From NCBI GenBank assembly GCA_020846745.1, contig JADLDI010000032.1, forward strand, positions 124,001 through 188,000: DNA of 64,000 nucleotides, written 5' to 3'. This stretch comes from Bryobacterales bacterium (GTDB taxonomy: Bacteria; Acidobacteriota; Terriglobia; Bryobacterales; Bryobacteraceae). The notes under the pieces are model-generated. The model ran no database searches. It worked only from the letters and a program-made list of their open reading frames with translations, and was not told the origin of the DNA. Each line of letters opens with the position of its first letter. Within the stretch, counting starts at the first letter, position 1. Below are positions 52,275 to 60,056 of the stretch, one piece after another. The position numbers and the translations under genes were made by a program.

Positions 52275-52595
52275 ATGGCCTGGATGGTTCTACTCATCGC
52301 CGGAATTCTGGAAGTCGGTTGGGCTGTGGGCCTGAAATATACCGAAGGTTTCACTCGCCTGTGGCCCAGTGTCGCAACTGTTTCCGCAATGGCCGCCAGT
52401 TTGGCCCTATTGGGTGTCGCAGTGCGAACACTGCCCCTAGGCACGGCATATGCCGTTTGGACCGGTATTGGCACGGTCGGAACCGTAATCGTCGGGATCT
52501 ATCTCTTTGGAGAACCCGCGACAGCCGTTCGCCTCTTCTGTGTGTTCCTGATCCTCTCGGGAATAGTCGGTCTTAAGTTAGTCACCACGAATTGA
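52275..52595 (+). CDS. sugE: SMR-family guanidinium exporter Gdx/SugE
   Basis: A 106-residue four-helix small multidrug resistance protein. It matches SugE/Gdx closely: [20 protein letters not shown] with the essential membrane Glu (residue 12-13 region), [12 protein letters not shown] and [20 protein letters not shown]. The Gdx subtype exports guanidinium and not broad drugs. An AGGAG site lies eight bases before the ATG. It starts 16 bases after the APC permease and is probably co-transcribed. No guanidine (ykkC) riboswitch could be recognised upstream of either gene. It ends 16 bases before the convergent LarA-like gene. Confidence 0.9.
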   Translation: MAWMVLLIAGILEVGWAVGLKYTEGFTRLWPSVATVSAMAASLALLGVAVRTLPLGTAYAVWTGIGTVGTVIVGIYLFGEPATAVRLFCVFLILSGIVGLKLVTTN

Positions 52596-52611
52596 AAGAC
52601 CGCAATATCCG

Positions 52612-53952
52612 CTATGCCTGCTCGTCCGGAATATCCACCACTGCCGGACCATGCTGGATCCCCACATACGGATACACCGCCACCTTCACATCGCCCTTAT
52701 GCTGCCGCGCCAGCCGCGCCACCACATCGTTCCAATCCCGAACCCCTACCGCCTCCGGCGGGAAGTACGGATGATCGAGTTCGCGGCGCTGGAGATACTG
52801 CGAATAGAGCAGCACCTGGTTCGCTTGTGGGTACCGGCGCTTGCGCGACGCTCGATGTTTGAACCAGGAATCGGGCTGACGGTTGAACGATGCTTCGTCC
52901 AGGTAATGCCACACGAACTCGCCCATCGGGTTCTGGTTGATCACCACGATACTGCCGCCGTCCTTTAGACCCCGCTCCCCCCAGCCGAAGTGCTCGTGCA
53001 ACTGCGCCCCCTTCGGATACGCGTTCACCACCACGATGTCGGCATCGGTGGCGTAATCGGTTGCCAGGTGGTTCACCGCGAACCGCGCCGCCTTGTGATG
53101 GGCCCTCACCACGTCCCCCGCCACCACATAAACCGGCCGGCGCTCGTGGTTGTACACCACCTGCACCGAGAATTGGACGTTTACGGCCCGGGCGGCATCG
53201 ATCATGTCCTCACGCTGCTCGTTGTTCCAAACGTAATAGATCGATTTGCCGTCTTCCGTCACCCGTTTGCGGGGCTTCTGCTTGAGTACCTGGTGGTTGT
53301 AGCGGATGGTCTTCATGCCGGCAATGCCGGGAATGATGGACTTGGGCCCGCCGCCATAGCCTGGAATTCCGTGAGCCTTCAGGCCGGAAATCGTAATCTT
53401 GAGGTCCGCCCGGTTGTAATAGCTGTTGACCAGTATCTGGTTGCGGTGGCGCGTAGTGCCGAGGTCGTCCAGGTTCTCCCAGATATTGTGGTTGATCCAC
53501 GGATGCCGCCTTACCGTCTCTTCCCCCAGCTTCTTGGCCACTTCCATCCCGTTCATCTGGTAGTGCGCCCCGTAGGCCCCGCAGAATAGGATATTGTCGT
53601 CTTCAATGCCCGCTGCGCGCAGTTCCGCCACCAGGTGCGGCACGATCTCGTACGTCGGCGTTGGACGTGTCAGGTCGTCAAAAGTGACCGCAACCGTGCG
53701 TTTTCCCGCAGCCAGTTCGCGCAATGGCGCGGTCCCGTGTGGGTGAAGAATCGCATCCCGTATCTGCGCGGGCGTCAGCGCCGGGTTATTCACCCCACGC
53801 ATATGCTGAACGTTGATCTGCCAGTTGGGTGGAAACTCGAAGTTCTCCACACGGTCGCCAAACCACTCATGTGTGCGTAGAGGAACGGATTGAGTGCCGG
53901 TGCGTGCAGCGGCGAGAGCAGGGGTGGCGAGGAACTGGCGTCGGGTCGGCAT
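52612..53952 (-). CDS. Tat-exported LarA-family (DUF2088) nickel-pincer racemase-like protein
   Basis: A 446-residue member of the lactate-racemase LarA superfamily. The opening MPTRRQFLATPALAAARTGT is a twin-arginine signal (RRQFLAT), unusual because LarA enzymes are normally cytoplasmic. LarA signatures are intact: FDDLTRPTP (Asp92-Asp93, Arg96), GAYGAHYQMNGMEVAKKLG (His130), SGLKAHGIPGYGGGPKSIIP (His194 and Lys204, the Lys that anchors the pyridinium cofactor in LarA) and IRYNHQVL (His220, nickel ligand position). Cofactor-making genes larB, larC and larE are not in the window. Substrate is probably a hydroxy acid or sugar, but is unknown. It converges on sugE. Confidence 0.87.
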   Translation of the reverse strand: MPTRRQFLATPALAAARTGTQSVPLRTHEWFGDRVENFEFPPNWQINVQHMRGVNNPALTPAQIRDAILHPHGTAPLRELAAGKRTVAVTFDDLTRPTPTYEIVPHLVAELRAAGIEDDNILFCGAYGAHYQMNGMEVAKKLGEETVRRHPWINHNIWENLDDLGTTRHRNQILVNSYYNRADLKITISGLKAHGIPGYGGGPKSIIPGIAGMKTIRYNHQVLKQKPRKRVTEDGKSIYYVWNNEQREDMIDAARAVNVQFSVQVVYNHERRPVYVVAGDVVRAHHKAARFAVNHLATDYATDADIVVVNAYPKGAQLHEHFGWGERGLKDGGSIVVINQNPMGEFVWHYLDEASFNRQPDSWFKHRASRKRRYPQANQVLLYSQYLQRRELDHPYFPPEAVGVRDWNDVVARLARQHKGDVKVAVYPYVGIQHGPAVVDIPDEQA

Positions 53953-53972
53953 GGGATTTCACAGAGAGCACG

Positions 53973-53993
53973 TTTGCTTCCACGTGAAGCGAA
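53973..53993. promoter_or_regulatory. 8-base imperfect palindrome in divergent promoter region
   Basis: TTTGCTTC and GAAGCGAA pair with one G-T around CACGT. It lies between the LarA-like and PSD1 starts, 21 bases before the former, and is a candidate operator. Confidence 0.4.
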
Positions 53994-54060
53994 GATGCGA
54001 GCCCCCATCACAGACGCCTGAGCGCAGTCGCCCCTTCGAGAGACAATAATCAAAGTACAC

Positions 54061-56274
54061 GTGCTCTCGCTTATCGCTTTGCTGCTCGCCGCACCAGTGG
54101 ACTTCGCTACCGACGTCCATCCGATTCTTACCGCCCGCTGCATCGGCTGCCATAACTCGCGGCTGTCGCAAGGCGGACTCGCCCTGGAAACCAGCGCCCA
54201 GGTGGGCAAGTCTGTCGTCGCCGGCAGTTCGGCCGCCAGTATCCTCATCAAGCGCGTGACGGGCGAGGTGGGTCCGCGGATGCCCCTCAATAGTCCGGCG
54301 CTGACGCCCACTGAGATCGGCCTGTTAAAGCGCTGGGTGGACGAAGGCGCAAAGGGGCCGGCCGGAGTCGAAAAGATCGGTTGGAAGCCGAAGCTCGAAC
54401 TCACTGCGCCCATGCTGCCCCAGTCGGCGGAAACGCATCCTATTGATAAATTCCTCAATCCCGGCAGGGCGGCCGCCTCCGATGCCGTATCCGATACGAT
54501 GTTCGCGCGGCGGGCCTACCTCGATATCTGGGGTCTGCTGCCGACGCCCGAACAGACCGCGGAGTTCGAACAGGATCAGTCAGCCGGCAAGCACGCGAAG
54601 CTGGTGGACCGCCTGCTCGCCGACAACGCCAAGTACGCCGACCATTGGATCAGCTTCTGGAACGACCATCTGCGCAACGACGAAGGCGTGGTCTACCACG
54701 GCGACCGCAAGTCGATTACGCCCTGGCTGCGTGACGCGCTGCTGGCGAACATGCCGTACGACAAGTTCGTGCAGGGGCTGCTGAACCCCGCGGAGAAGAC
54801 CGGACCCGAAGGGTTTCTGATTGGCGTGAACTGGCGCGGCGACGTGAGTGCCTCGCAAATCCCCGTCATGCAGGCCGCGCAGAATACCGCGCAGGTGTTC
54901 CTCGGCATCAACCTCAAGTGCAACTCCTGCCACGACAGCTTTATCTCGCAATGGAAGCTGCGCGATGCCTACGGCTTGGCGAGCTTCTTCTCGGAGAAGC
55001 CGTTGCAGATTCACCGCTGCGACGTGCCCACCGGGGCGATCGCTCCCGCCAAGTTCCTCTATCCGGAACTGGGTAGCGTCTCCACCGATGCGCCGCTCGC
55101 CGAGAAGCGCGCCGCCGTGGCCAACCTGTTCACCAAACCCGCGAACGGGCGAACGCCGCGCACGATTGTGAACCGGTACTGGAAGGTGCTGTTCGGCCGC
55201 GGTATTGTCGAGCCGGTGGACGACATGGACGCGCAGCCCTGGAACCCCCACCTCCTCGACTGGCTGGCGGCCGACTTTGCCTCCAACGCCTACGACCTCA
55301 AGCACCTGCTGAAGCAAATCATGACTTCAAAGGCATACCGCATGCCCTCGACGCAGGCCGAAGACACCGTCCCCTATACGTTCCAAGGGCCGAAGCCGCG
55401 CCGCCTGTCGGCCGAGCAGTTCGTCGATGCGGTCTCTTCGATTACCGGCGAATGGCGGGTGCTCGAGCCGCGGTCGCCGGGCGCCTCACGGTATGCGCGG
55501 GACTGGCAGTTGAAATCGTCCGCCCTGGGCCGCGCCCTCGGGCGGGCGATTCGCGACCAGGTGATTACCGAGCGGCAGAACCAGCCCACCACGCTTCAGG
55601 CCCTCGAAATCGTGAACGGCGAGACGCTCACCAGTCAGTTGCATCGTGGGGCCTTGCGCCTGAGGGACCAACTGCCGCCGCCGCCGCAAAACCTGTTCGA
55701 TTCGGGTGCGGTCAATGCGCAGAAGGTCAAGATCGACGTGGAAATCGCGGGAGCGGAAAAGCTGTGGCTGGTGCTGATCGACGTAGATTCTTACGACCCG
55801 CTCCGCACGCGCGCCGCCTGGGGCCATGCCGGCTTCGATACCGGTGCCTTGGCGCTGCCCACCGAACCGGTCAAATTCAAGGGAGACAACGAGCCGACCC
55901 GCGCCGTGATCGCCAAGGTGCCTTCCACGTTAGTGGTGGATGTGCCTGCCGGGGCCAAGCGGTTTCAGGCGACCGTCGGAGTCGATGAGGCATCGCTCGC
56001 CAGCGACATCAACCCCCGTGTCCGGTTCTTCGTGTTCCGCCGGCAGCCCGATATGAAGCGCCTGATGCCCGTGGAAGGCGAAGCGCCCGTTCCGCAGCCG
56101 GAACCGACTACGGACAGTACACGGCTCATCGCGCGGCTGTACCGCCATGCGCTGGGACGACAACCGTCCAAGGGCGAACAAACGATTGCCCTCGACATGG
56201 TGCGTACCACCGACGGTCTGGAAGATTTCTTATGGTCTTTGGTTTTATCTCCGGAGTTTGAATATGTCCGTTAA
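54061..56274 (+). CDS. PSD1-type cytochrome protein (DUF1549/DUF1553), shorter form
   Basis: A 737-residue relative of the protein at 3150. The short leader MLSLIALLLAAPVDFATDVH precedes a cytochrome-like CIGCH (C27, C30, H31); a DUF1549 domain carries a second CxxCH, KCNSCHDSFISQ (C287, C290, H291), and DUF1553 follows with PRTIVNRYWKVLFGRGI and RRLSAEQFVDAVSSI. The insertion between the domains in the larger copy is missing. It ends FEYVR, and the next gene starts inside that sequence. The GTG start has only a weak GAGAG site. It diverges from the LarA-like gene across a region with a palindrome. Confidence 0.9.
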   Translation: MLSLIALLLAAPVDFATDVHPILTARCIGCHNSRLSQGGLALETSAQVGKSVVAGSSAASILIKRVTGEVGPRMPLNSPALTPTEIGLLKRWVDEGAKGPAGVEKIGWKPKLELTAPMLPQSAETHPIDKFLNPGRAAASDAVSDTMFARRAYLDIWGLLPTPEQTAEFEQDQSAGKHAKLVDRLLADNAKYADHWISFWNDHLRNDEGVVYHGDRKSITPWLRDALLANMPYDKFVQGLLNPAEKTGPEGFLIGVNWRGDVSASQIPVMQAAQNTAQVFLGINLKCNSCHDSFISQWKLRDAYGLASFFSEKPLQIHRCDVPTGAIAPAKFLYPELGSVSTDAPLAEKRAAVANLFTKPANGRTPRTIVNRYWKVLFGRGIVEPVDDMDAQPWNPHLLDWLAADFASNAYDLKHLLKQIMTSKAYRMPSTQAEDTVPYTFQGPKPRRLSAEQFVDAVSSITGEWRVLEPRSPGASRYARDWQLKSSALGRALGRAIRDQVITERQNQPTTLQALEIVNGETLTSQLHRGALRLRDQLPPPPQNLFDSGAVNAQKVKIDVEIAGAEKLWLVLIDVDSYDPLRTRAAWGHAGFDTGALALPTEPVKFKGDNEPTRAVIAKVPSTLVVDVPAGAKRFQATVGVDEASLASDINPRVRFFVFRRQPDMKRLMPVEGEAPVPQPEPTTDSTRLIARLYRHALGRQPSKGEQTIALDMVRTTDGLEDFLWSLVLSPEFEYVR

Positions 56275-57661
56275 CGTGACTCGACGCCGCTTTCTCGGAT
56301 CGGCCGCGGCGGCCACAGCCGCGGCGACATCGCTCCGCGCCGCGCCCAAACCGACGCCCAAGGCGGATACGCTCATCCTGCTGTGGATGGCCGGCGGCAT
56401 GGCGCAGACTGAGACGTTCGACCCGAAGCGGTACACGCCGTTTGAGACCGGGCTGGACCCGAACAAGGTGTTGTCGACCTACCCGGCCATCGACACCGTA
56501 GTCGACAACATCAAGTTCTCCAAAGGGCTCGAGCGCTTGGCCAAAGTGATGGATCGCGGTACGCTGATCCGCAGCTATCAGGCCGGCGACCTGGGGTTCA
56601 TCCTCCACTCGCGCCACCAGTTCCATTGGCATACGGGCTATGCGCCGCCTCAGTCCGTGGCGGCGCCCCACCTCGGTTCCTGGATTTCGAAGGCGCTCGG
56701 TCCGCGTCATCCCGACATCCCGGCGTTTGTCGACGTTGGCCAGTCGCTCGAAATCGGGGCGGAGAGCGATTCACTGAAAGCGTTCCACACCGCGGGCTTC
56801 CTGGGCACGGAGTACGGCCCGTTCTTTATTACCGACCCGATGGATGCCACGGCCGCCGTTCGTCCGCCGAACCATATCAGCCACGAACGGTTCCTCGCCC
56901 GGTACGAGCGCTACAAGCAGTTGCTGGAGGCGGCGCCCAACCGGGAGATGATGACCTCGGCCCAGCAGGATGCCCTGCGTAAGGCAGTCGATAACGCTCA
57001 CCGGCTGATGACATCGCCGGGGGCGAAGGCGTTGGATTTAGCCCGGGAGCCGGACGAGTCACGGAATAAATACGGACCGTCCCGTTTTGGCCAGGGCTGC
57101 CTCCTCGCTCGCCGCCTTACCGAGGCCGGCGCCCGGTTCATCGAGATCACCAGCGAATACATCCCCTTCCGTTACTGGGATACCCATGAGAACGGCCACA
57201 CCCGCGCGATGGACATGAAGCAGACCATCGACCAGCCGATCTCCCAGCTCGTGCTCGACCTCGAGGAGCGCGGCCTTCTCAACCGTACCCTGATCGTCCT
57301 GGCCAGCGAATTCGGGCGCGACATGATTCAGGAAGGTAAACCGGATAAACCCGTAAAGGATCAAGTGAAGCTGCCCGACCGGCTCACCGAGATCAAGCAG
57401 TACGGCATGCACCGCCACTTCACCGAAGCCGGGTGCGTCCTGATGTTCGGCGGCGGCGTAAAGAAGGGTTACCTTTATGGCAGAACCGACGACGAACGGC
57501 CCTGCAAAGTCGTCGAAAACCCCGTCAAAATCGAAAACCTGCACGCCACCATCTACCACGCCATGGGCATCCCGCCTGATTACGGCGACTACGTCGAACG
57601 CCGCCCCTTCTATGTCACCAAAGACGGCAAGGGCCAGCCGATTCTGGATGTGTTCGCCTGA
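56264..57661 (+). CDS. DUF1501 family Tat-exported protein
   Basis: A 465-residue DUF1501 protein, second copy in the window. The ATG at 56264 lies 11 bases inside the preceding PSD1 gene with GGAG seven bases upstream; a start 117 bases earlier is not needed. The leader MSVNVTRRRFLGSAAAATAA is a good twin-arginine signal (TRRRFLG). Shared features with the copy at 1772 are the LILLWMAGGMAQTETFDPK opening, GQGCLLARRLTEAGARFIE, RYWDTHENGH, TLIVLASEFGRDM and IENLHATIYHAMGI. The pair repeats the arrangement at 1772-6221. Confidence 0.9.
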   Translation: MSVNVTRRRFLGSAAAATAAATSLRAAPKPTPKADTLILLWMAGGMAQTETFDPKRYTPFETGLDPNKVLSTYPAIDTVVDNIKFSKGLERLAKVMDRGTLIRSYQAGDLGFILHSRHQFHWHTGYAPPQSVAAPHLGSWISKALGPRHPDIPAFVDVGQSLEIGAESDSLKAFHTAGFLGTEYGPFFITDPMDATAAVRPPNHISHERFLARYERYKQLLEAAPNREMMTSAQQDALRKAVDNAHRLMTSPGAKALDLAREPDESRNKYGPSRFGQGCLLARRLTEAGARFIEITSEYIPFRYWDTHENGHTRAMDMKQTIDQPISQLVLDLEERGLLNRTLIVLASEFGRDMIQEGKPDKPVKDQVKLPDRLTEIKQYGMHRHFTEAGCVLMFGGGVKKGYLYGRTDDERPCKVVENPVKIENLHATIYHAMGIPPDYGDYVERRPFYVTKDGKGQPILDVFA

Positions 57662-57765
57662 TAGCCGCAAGCGCGAGCGTCAGCGACCCGGCCCGGCGCA
57701 CCCCACCGCCAGAAGCCCAATCCCCCTCCGCGTCGCACCAATCCAGTAACCCCCAAGCCAATTCC

Positions 57766-57792
57766 GGAACTTTCTCTCGCCGGCCGGTGTCC
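57766..57792 (+). promoter_or_regulatory. ECF-type promoter (GGAACTT-N16-GTCC) of the sigma factor gene
   Basis: GGAACTT (57766-57772) and GTCC (57789-57792) are 16 bases apart, the arrangement of RpoE-type ECF promoters. A start near 57800 gives a 22-base leader to the TTG at 57822. A match upstream of the sigma gene itself suggests autoregulation. Confidence 0.5.
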
Positions 57793-57821
57793 AAATTACT
57801 AGAATAGAAGCGAGGCGTCCA

Positions 57822-58508
57822 TTGGCAGACTCCACAGTCGGCTTCCATCTCGATGCCTGCACTCCGCAGTGGGAACTGGCGCAGGTAACGGGCTTGTCGC
57901 CGGCCGATGCACTTTTGCTCAACGGACTACGTAGCGGAGACGAGCAGGCGTATGAGGCGCTCATCGAGCGCTTCCAGAATCCTGTGTTTAGCCTGGTTTA
58001 CCGGTTAATGGCAGACCCCGGCGATGCAGGCGACGTGGTGCAGGAAGTCTTCCTGAAAGTGTTCCGGAGTGTGGGGTCGTTCCGCGGCCAATCCAGCTTG
58101 AAGACCTGGATCTACCGGATCGCGGTCAACGAAGCCAATAACCACCGCCGGTGGTTCGCGCGCAAGAAGTGCCAGGAGATTGGGTTGGAAGAAGATCAGG
58201 GTGACGGGCACACCTTTGAACAGATTCTGCCGGACCATAGCCCAACGCCTTTTGAAATCGCCCTGGACCACGAAACCCAGGACTGCATTGAGGCGGCGCT
58301 GCAGGAACTCAAGCCGGTTTTCCGGCAGGCGGTTGTGCTGCGCGACATCGAAGGGCTTGCCTACGACGAGATCGCCGACATTCTGCAGGTCTCGCTCGGA
58401 ACCGTGAAATCGAGAATACTGCGCGGACGCGAGCTGCTGCGAAGCAACTTGTTGAGCCGTCTGCGAGTGGAACCCAAGTTTGAATTAGCTCCGCAAGGAG
58501 TGGATTAA
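57822..58508 (+). CDS. ECF RNA polymerase sigma factor
   Basis: A 228-residue sigma70-family factor of the RpoE type. Domain sigma2 spans about 45-115 (ALIERFQNPVFSLVYRLMAD, DAGDVVQEVFLKVFRSVGSF, SLKTWIYRIAVNEANNH) and sigma4 about 160-215 (LPVFRQAVVLRDIEGLAYDE-like, ILQVSLGTVKSRILRGRELL). A 45-residue N-terminal extension precedes. The TTG start has GAGG six bases upstream. An ECF-type promoter lies just ahead of the gene, and the next gene, starting four bases after the stop, encodes a single-pass membrane protein in the position of an anti-sigma factor. Confidence 0.93.
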   Translation: MADSTVGFHLDACTPQWELAQVTGLSPADALLLNGLRSGDEQAYEALIERFQNPVFSLVYRLMADPGDAGDVVQEVFLKVFRSVGSFRGQSSLKTWIYRIAVNEANNHRRWFARKKCQEIGLEEDQGDGHTFEQILPDHSPTPFEIALDHETQDCIEAALQELKPVFRQAVVLRDIEGLAYDEIADILQVSLGTVKSRILRGRELLRSNLLSRLRVEPKFELAPQGVD

Positions 58509-58512
58509 TTTT

Positions 58513-59091
58513 ATGGATTTCGGAGACGTTCGCTATATTCGCGAGAGTCTAAGGGCTTTGCCCAAGCCCACGATTCCGGCGAAAACGTCAGGCCAGTTGT
58601 TGGTTGTGGCGTCGCGTGAAGCAGCGAGGCGCCGCCGCCGTGCCAGCCTGCCCACGTTCGTGAAGGACCTCTGGTCCGGTGTATCGCTTTGGTTTGATAA
58701 CCTCATGCGCCCTGTGGCGCTCCCGTTTGCCGGCGGACTCGTTTCCGCTCTCCTCCTGTTTGCCGCCCTCGCGCCCTCGTTGACGGTGCAACGGGTTGTT
58801 ACCGGTGACGTCCCAACCGGTTTATCCACTACGGCAACTCTCGAATCGTCCATTTCCTACAACCTCAGCGATAGCGAAATCGCCATCGACGTGGTCATTG
58901 ACGAGCACGGCCGCGTCGTTGATTACACCATCCCGCCCGGCGAAGACTGGGCCCGTAACCCCGACTTGGTTCGCAACATCGAAAATACGTTGCTGCTCAC
59001 CAAGTTCGTTCCCGCTACCTTGTTCGGCCAGCCCGCCGCTACCAAGGCCCGCATCACGCTGCGGCGTAGCCAGATGGAAGTTCGCGGTTAA
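58513..59091 (+). CDS. single-pass membrane protein, possible anti-sigma factor
   Basis: A 192-residue protein with a cytoplasmic N-terminus (IRESLRALPKPTIPAKTSGQ; basic AARRRRRAS), one transmembrane helix near 71-90 (GGLVSALLLFAALAPSLTV) and an extracytoplasmic beta-rich domain (LSDSEIAIDVVIDEHGRVVD, ending in a TLRRSQMEVRG strand). The domain resembles TonB C-terminal-like folds. Its place four bases after an ECF sigma gene, with a helical N-terminus, suggests an anti-sigma role, but the zinc-binding HxxxCxxC motif of ZAS anti-sigmas is absent. rsmA follows after 16 bases. Confidence 0.65.
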   Translation: MDFGDVRYIRESLRALPKPTIPAKTSGQLLVVASREAARRRRRASLPTFVKDLWSGVSLWFDNLMRPVALPFAGGLVSALLLFAALAPSLTVQRVVTGDVPTGLSTTATLESSISYNLSDSEIAIDVVIDEHGRVVDYTIPPGEDWARNPDLVRNIENTLLLTKFVPATLFGQPAATKARITLRRSQMEVRG

Positions 59092-59107
59092 GGACCAGGA
59101 GAGCCGA

Positions 59108-59857
59108 TTGGGTCAGCGCCTCGGCCAACACTTCCTGCATCGCCGCGTCTATTTGGAAAAGATTACGGCTGCGGTCGCGCCCGCTGGTACTGTGATTGAG
59201 ATCGGTGCCGGCCAGGGCGCGCTCACCGAGCATCTGCTCGAAATTGCGAACCGGGTTATCGCCATTGAACTCGATCCCGAACTGGTAACCCACCTTATTG
59301 TCCGTTTCGCGGGCAACCCCAAACTCAAGGTGGTCGCGGGCGATATTTTGAAAACGGACCTCACACAGTGGGGCCCGGCGACCGTCGTCGGCAACCTTCC
59401 GTATTACATTACCTCCCCTGTGATTGAGCGGACGCTGGCCATGGGCCGGTTGCTCGAGAAAGCCGTCTTCCTGATTCAGAAAGAAGTCGGCGACCGGTTG
59501 CTTGCCAAACCCGGCACGCGCGACTATGGCTTCCTCACCGTCACTACCCAGATGTTCGCCGAACCCAAACTGGTCGCCAAGGTTCCCCCGTCTGCTTTCA
59601 ATCCACCCCCAAAGGTGGATTCCGCGGTCATCAAGCTCACCCCGCGCGATGCGTCGGAGCATCCGCCCGACCCAACGCCCCTGATCGCGTTCATCGGGCT
59701 GTGCTTCCGTCAGAAGCGGAAAACCCTTCGGAACAATCTGGCCCCGTTTTTCGGCAACGAACGCGTAGACTCGCTCCCCGAGGCCGGCAAACGGGCCGAA
59801 CAACTAACCCTCACCGAGTTTCGCAAGCTATACGATCAACTCGTCGCAGCCGGTTAA
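59108..59857 (+). CDS. rsmA: 16S rRNA dimethyladenosine transferase RsmA (KsgA)
   Basis: A 249-residue enzyme that dimethylates two adjacent adenosines in the 3' hairpin of 16S rRNA. The start is a TTG at 59108 with AGGAGAG ahead; longer frames upstream overlap the previous gene and lack homology. The opening GQRLGQHFLHRRVYLEKITA is family-typical. Motif I EIGAGQG is at 31-37, then IELDPEL and the catalytic VVGNLPYYITSPV (NLPYY at 96-100). The C-terminal QKRKTLRNNLAPFFG completes the family pattern. It is slightly shorter than E. coli KsgA (273) but has all motifs. Confidence 0.95.
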   Translation: MGQRLGQHFLHRRVYLEKITAAVAPAGTVIEIGAGQGALTEHLLEIANRVIAIELDPELVTHLIVRFAGNPKLKVVAGDILKTDLTQWGPATVVGNLPYYITSPVIERTLAMGRLLEKAVFLIQKEVGDRLLAKPGTRDYGFLTVTTQMFAEPKLVAKVPPSAFNPPPKVDSAVIKLTPRDASEHPPDPTPLIAFIGLCFRQKRKTLRNNLAPFFGNERVDSLPEAGKRAEQLTLTEFRKLYDQLVAAG

Positions 59858-60056
59858 CGTGCTTCCCCAGTGGATGGTCGCTTGTAGACATCTTGCAGGA
59901 GTTTCTAACTCAAGCTGACAGTGTACGGGTGGGCGGTGCGCACTGCATCTCTCAAAAAACGGGCGTCGCGCTGCCACGGCGCTGCTGGCCGGGCTGCGTG
60001 TTTGCCACTGAAGTCAGGAGAATCCGCGACTCCAGTAGAATAGCGCGAAGAGCAGT

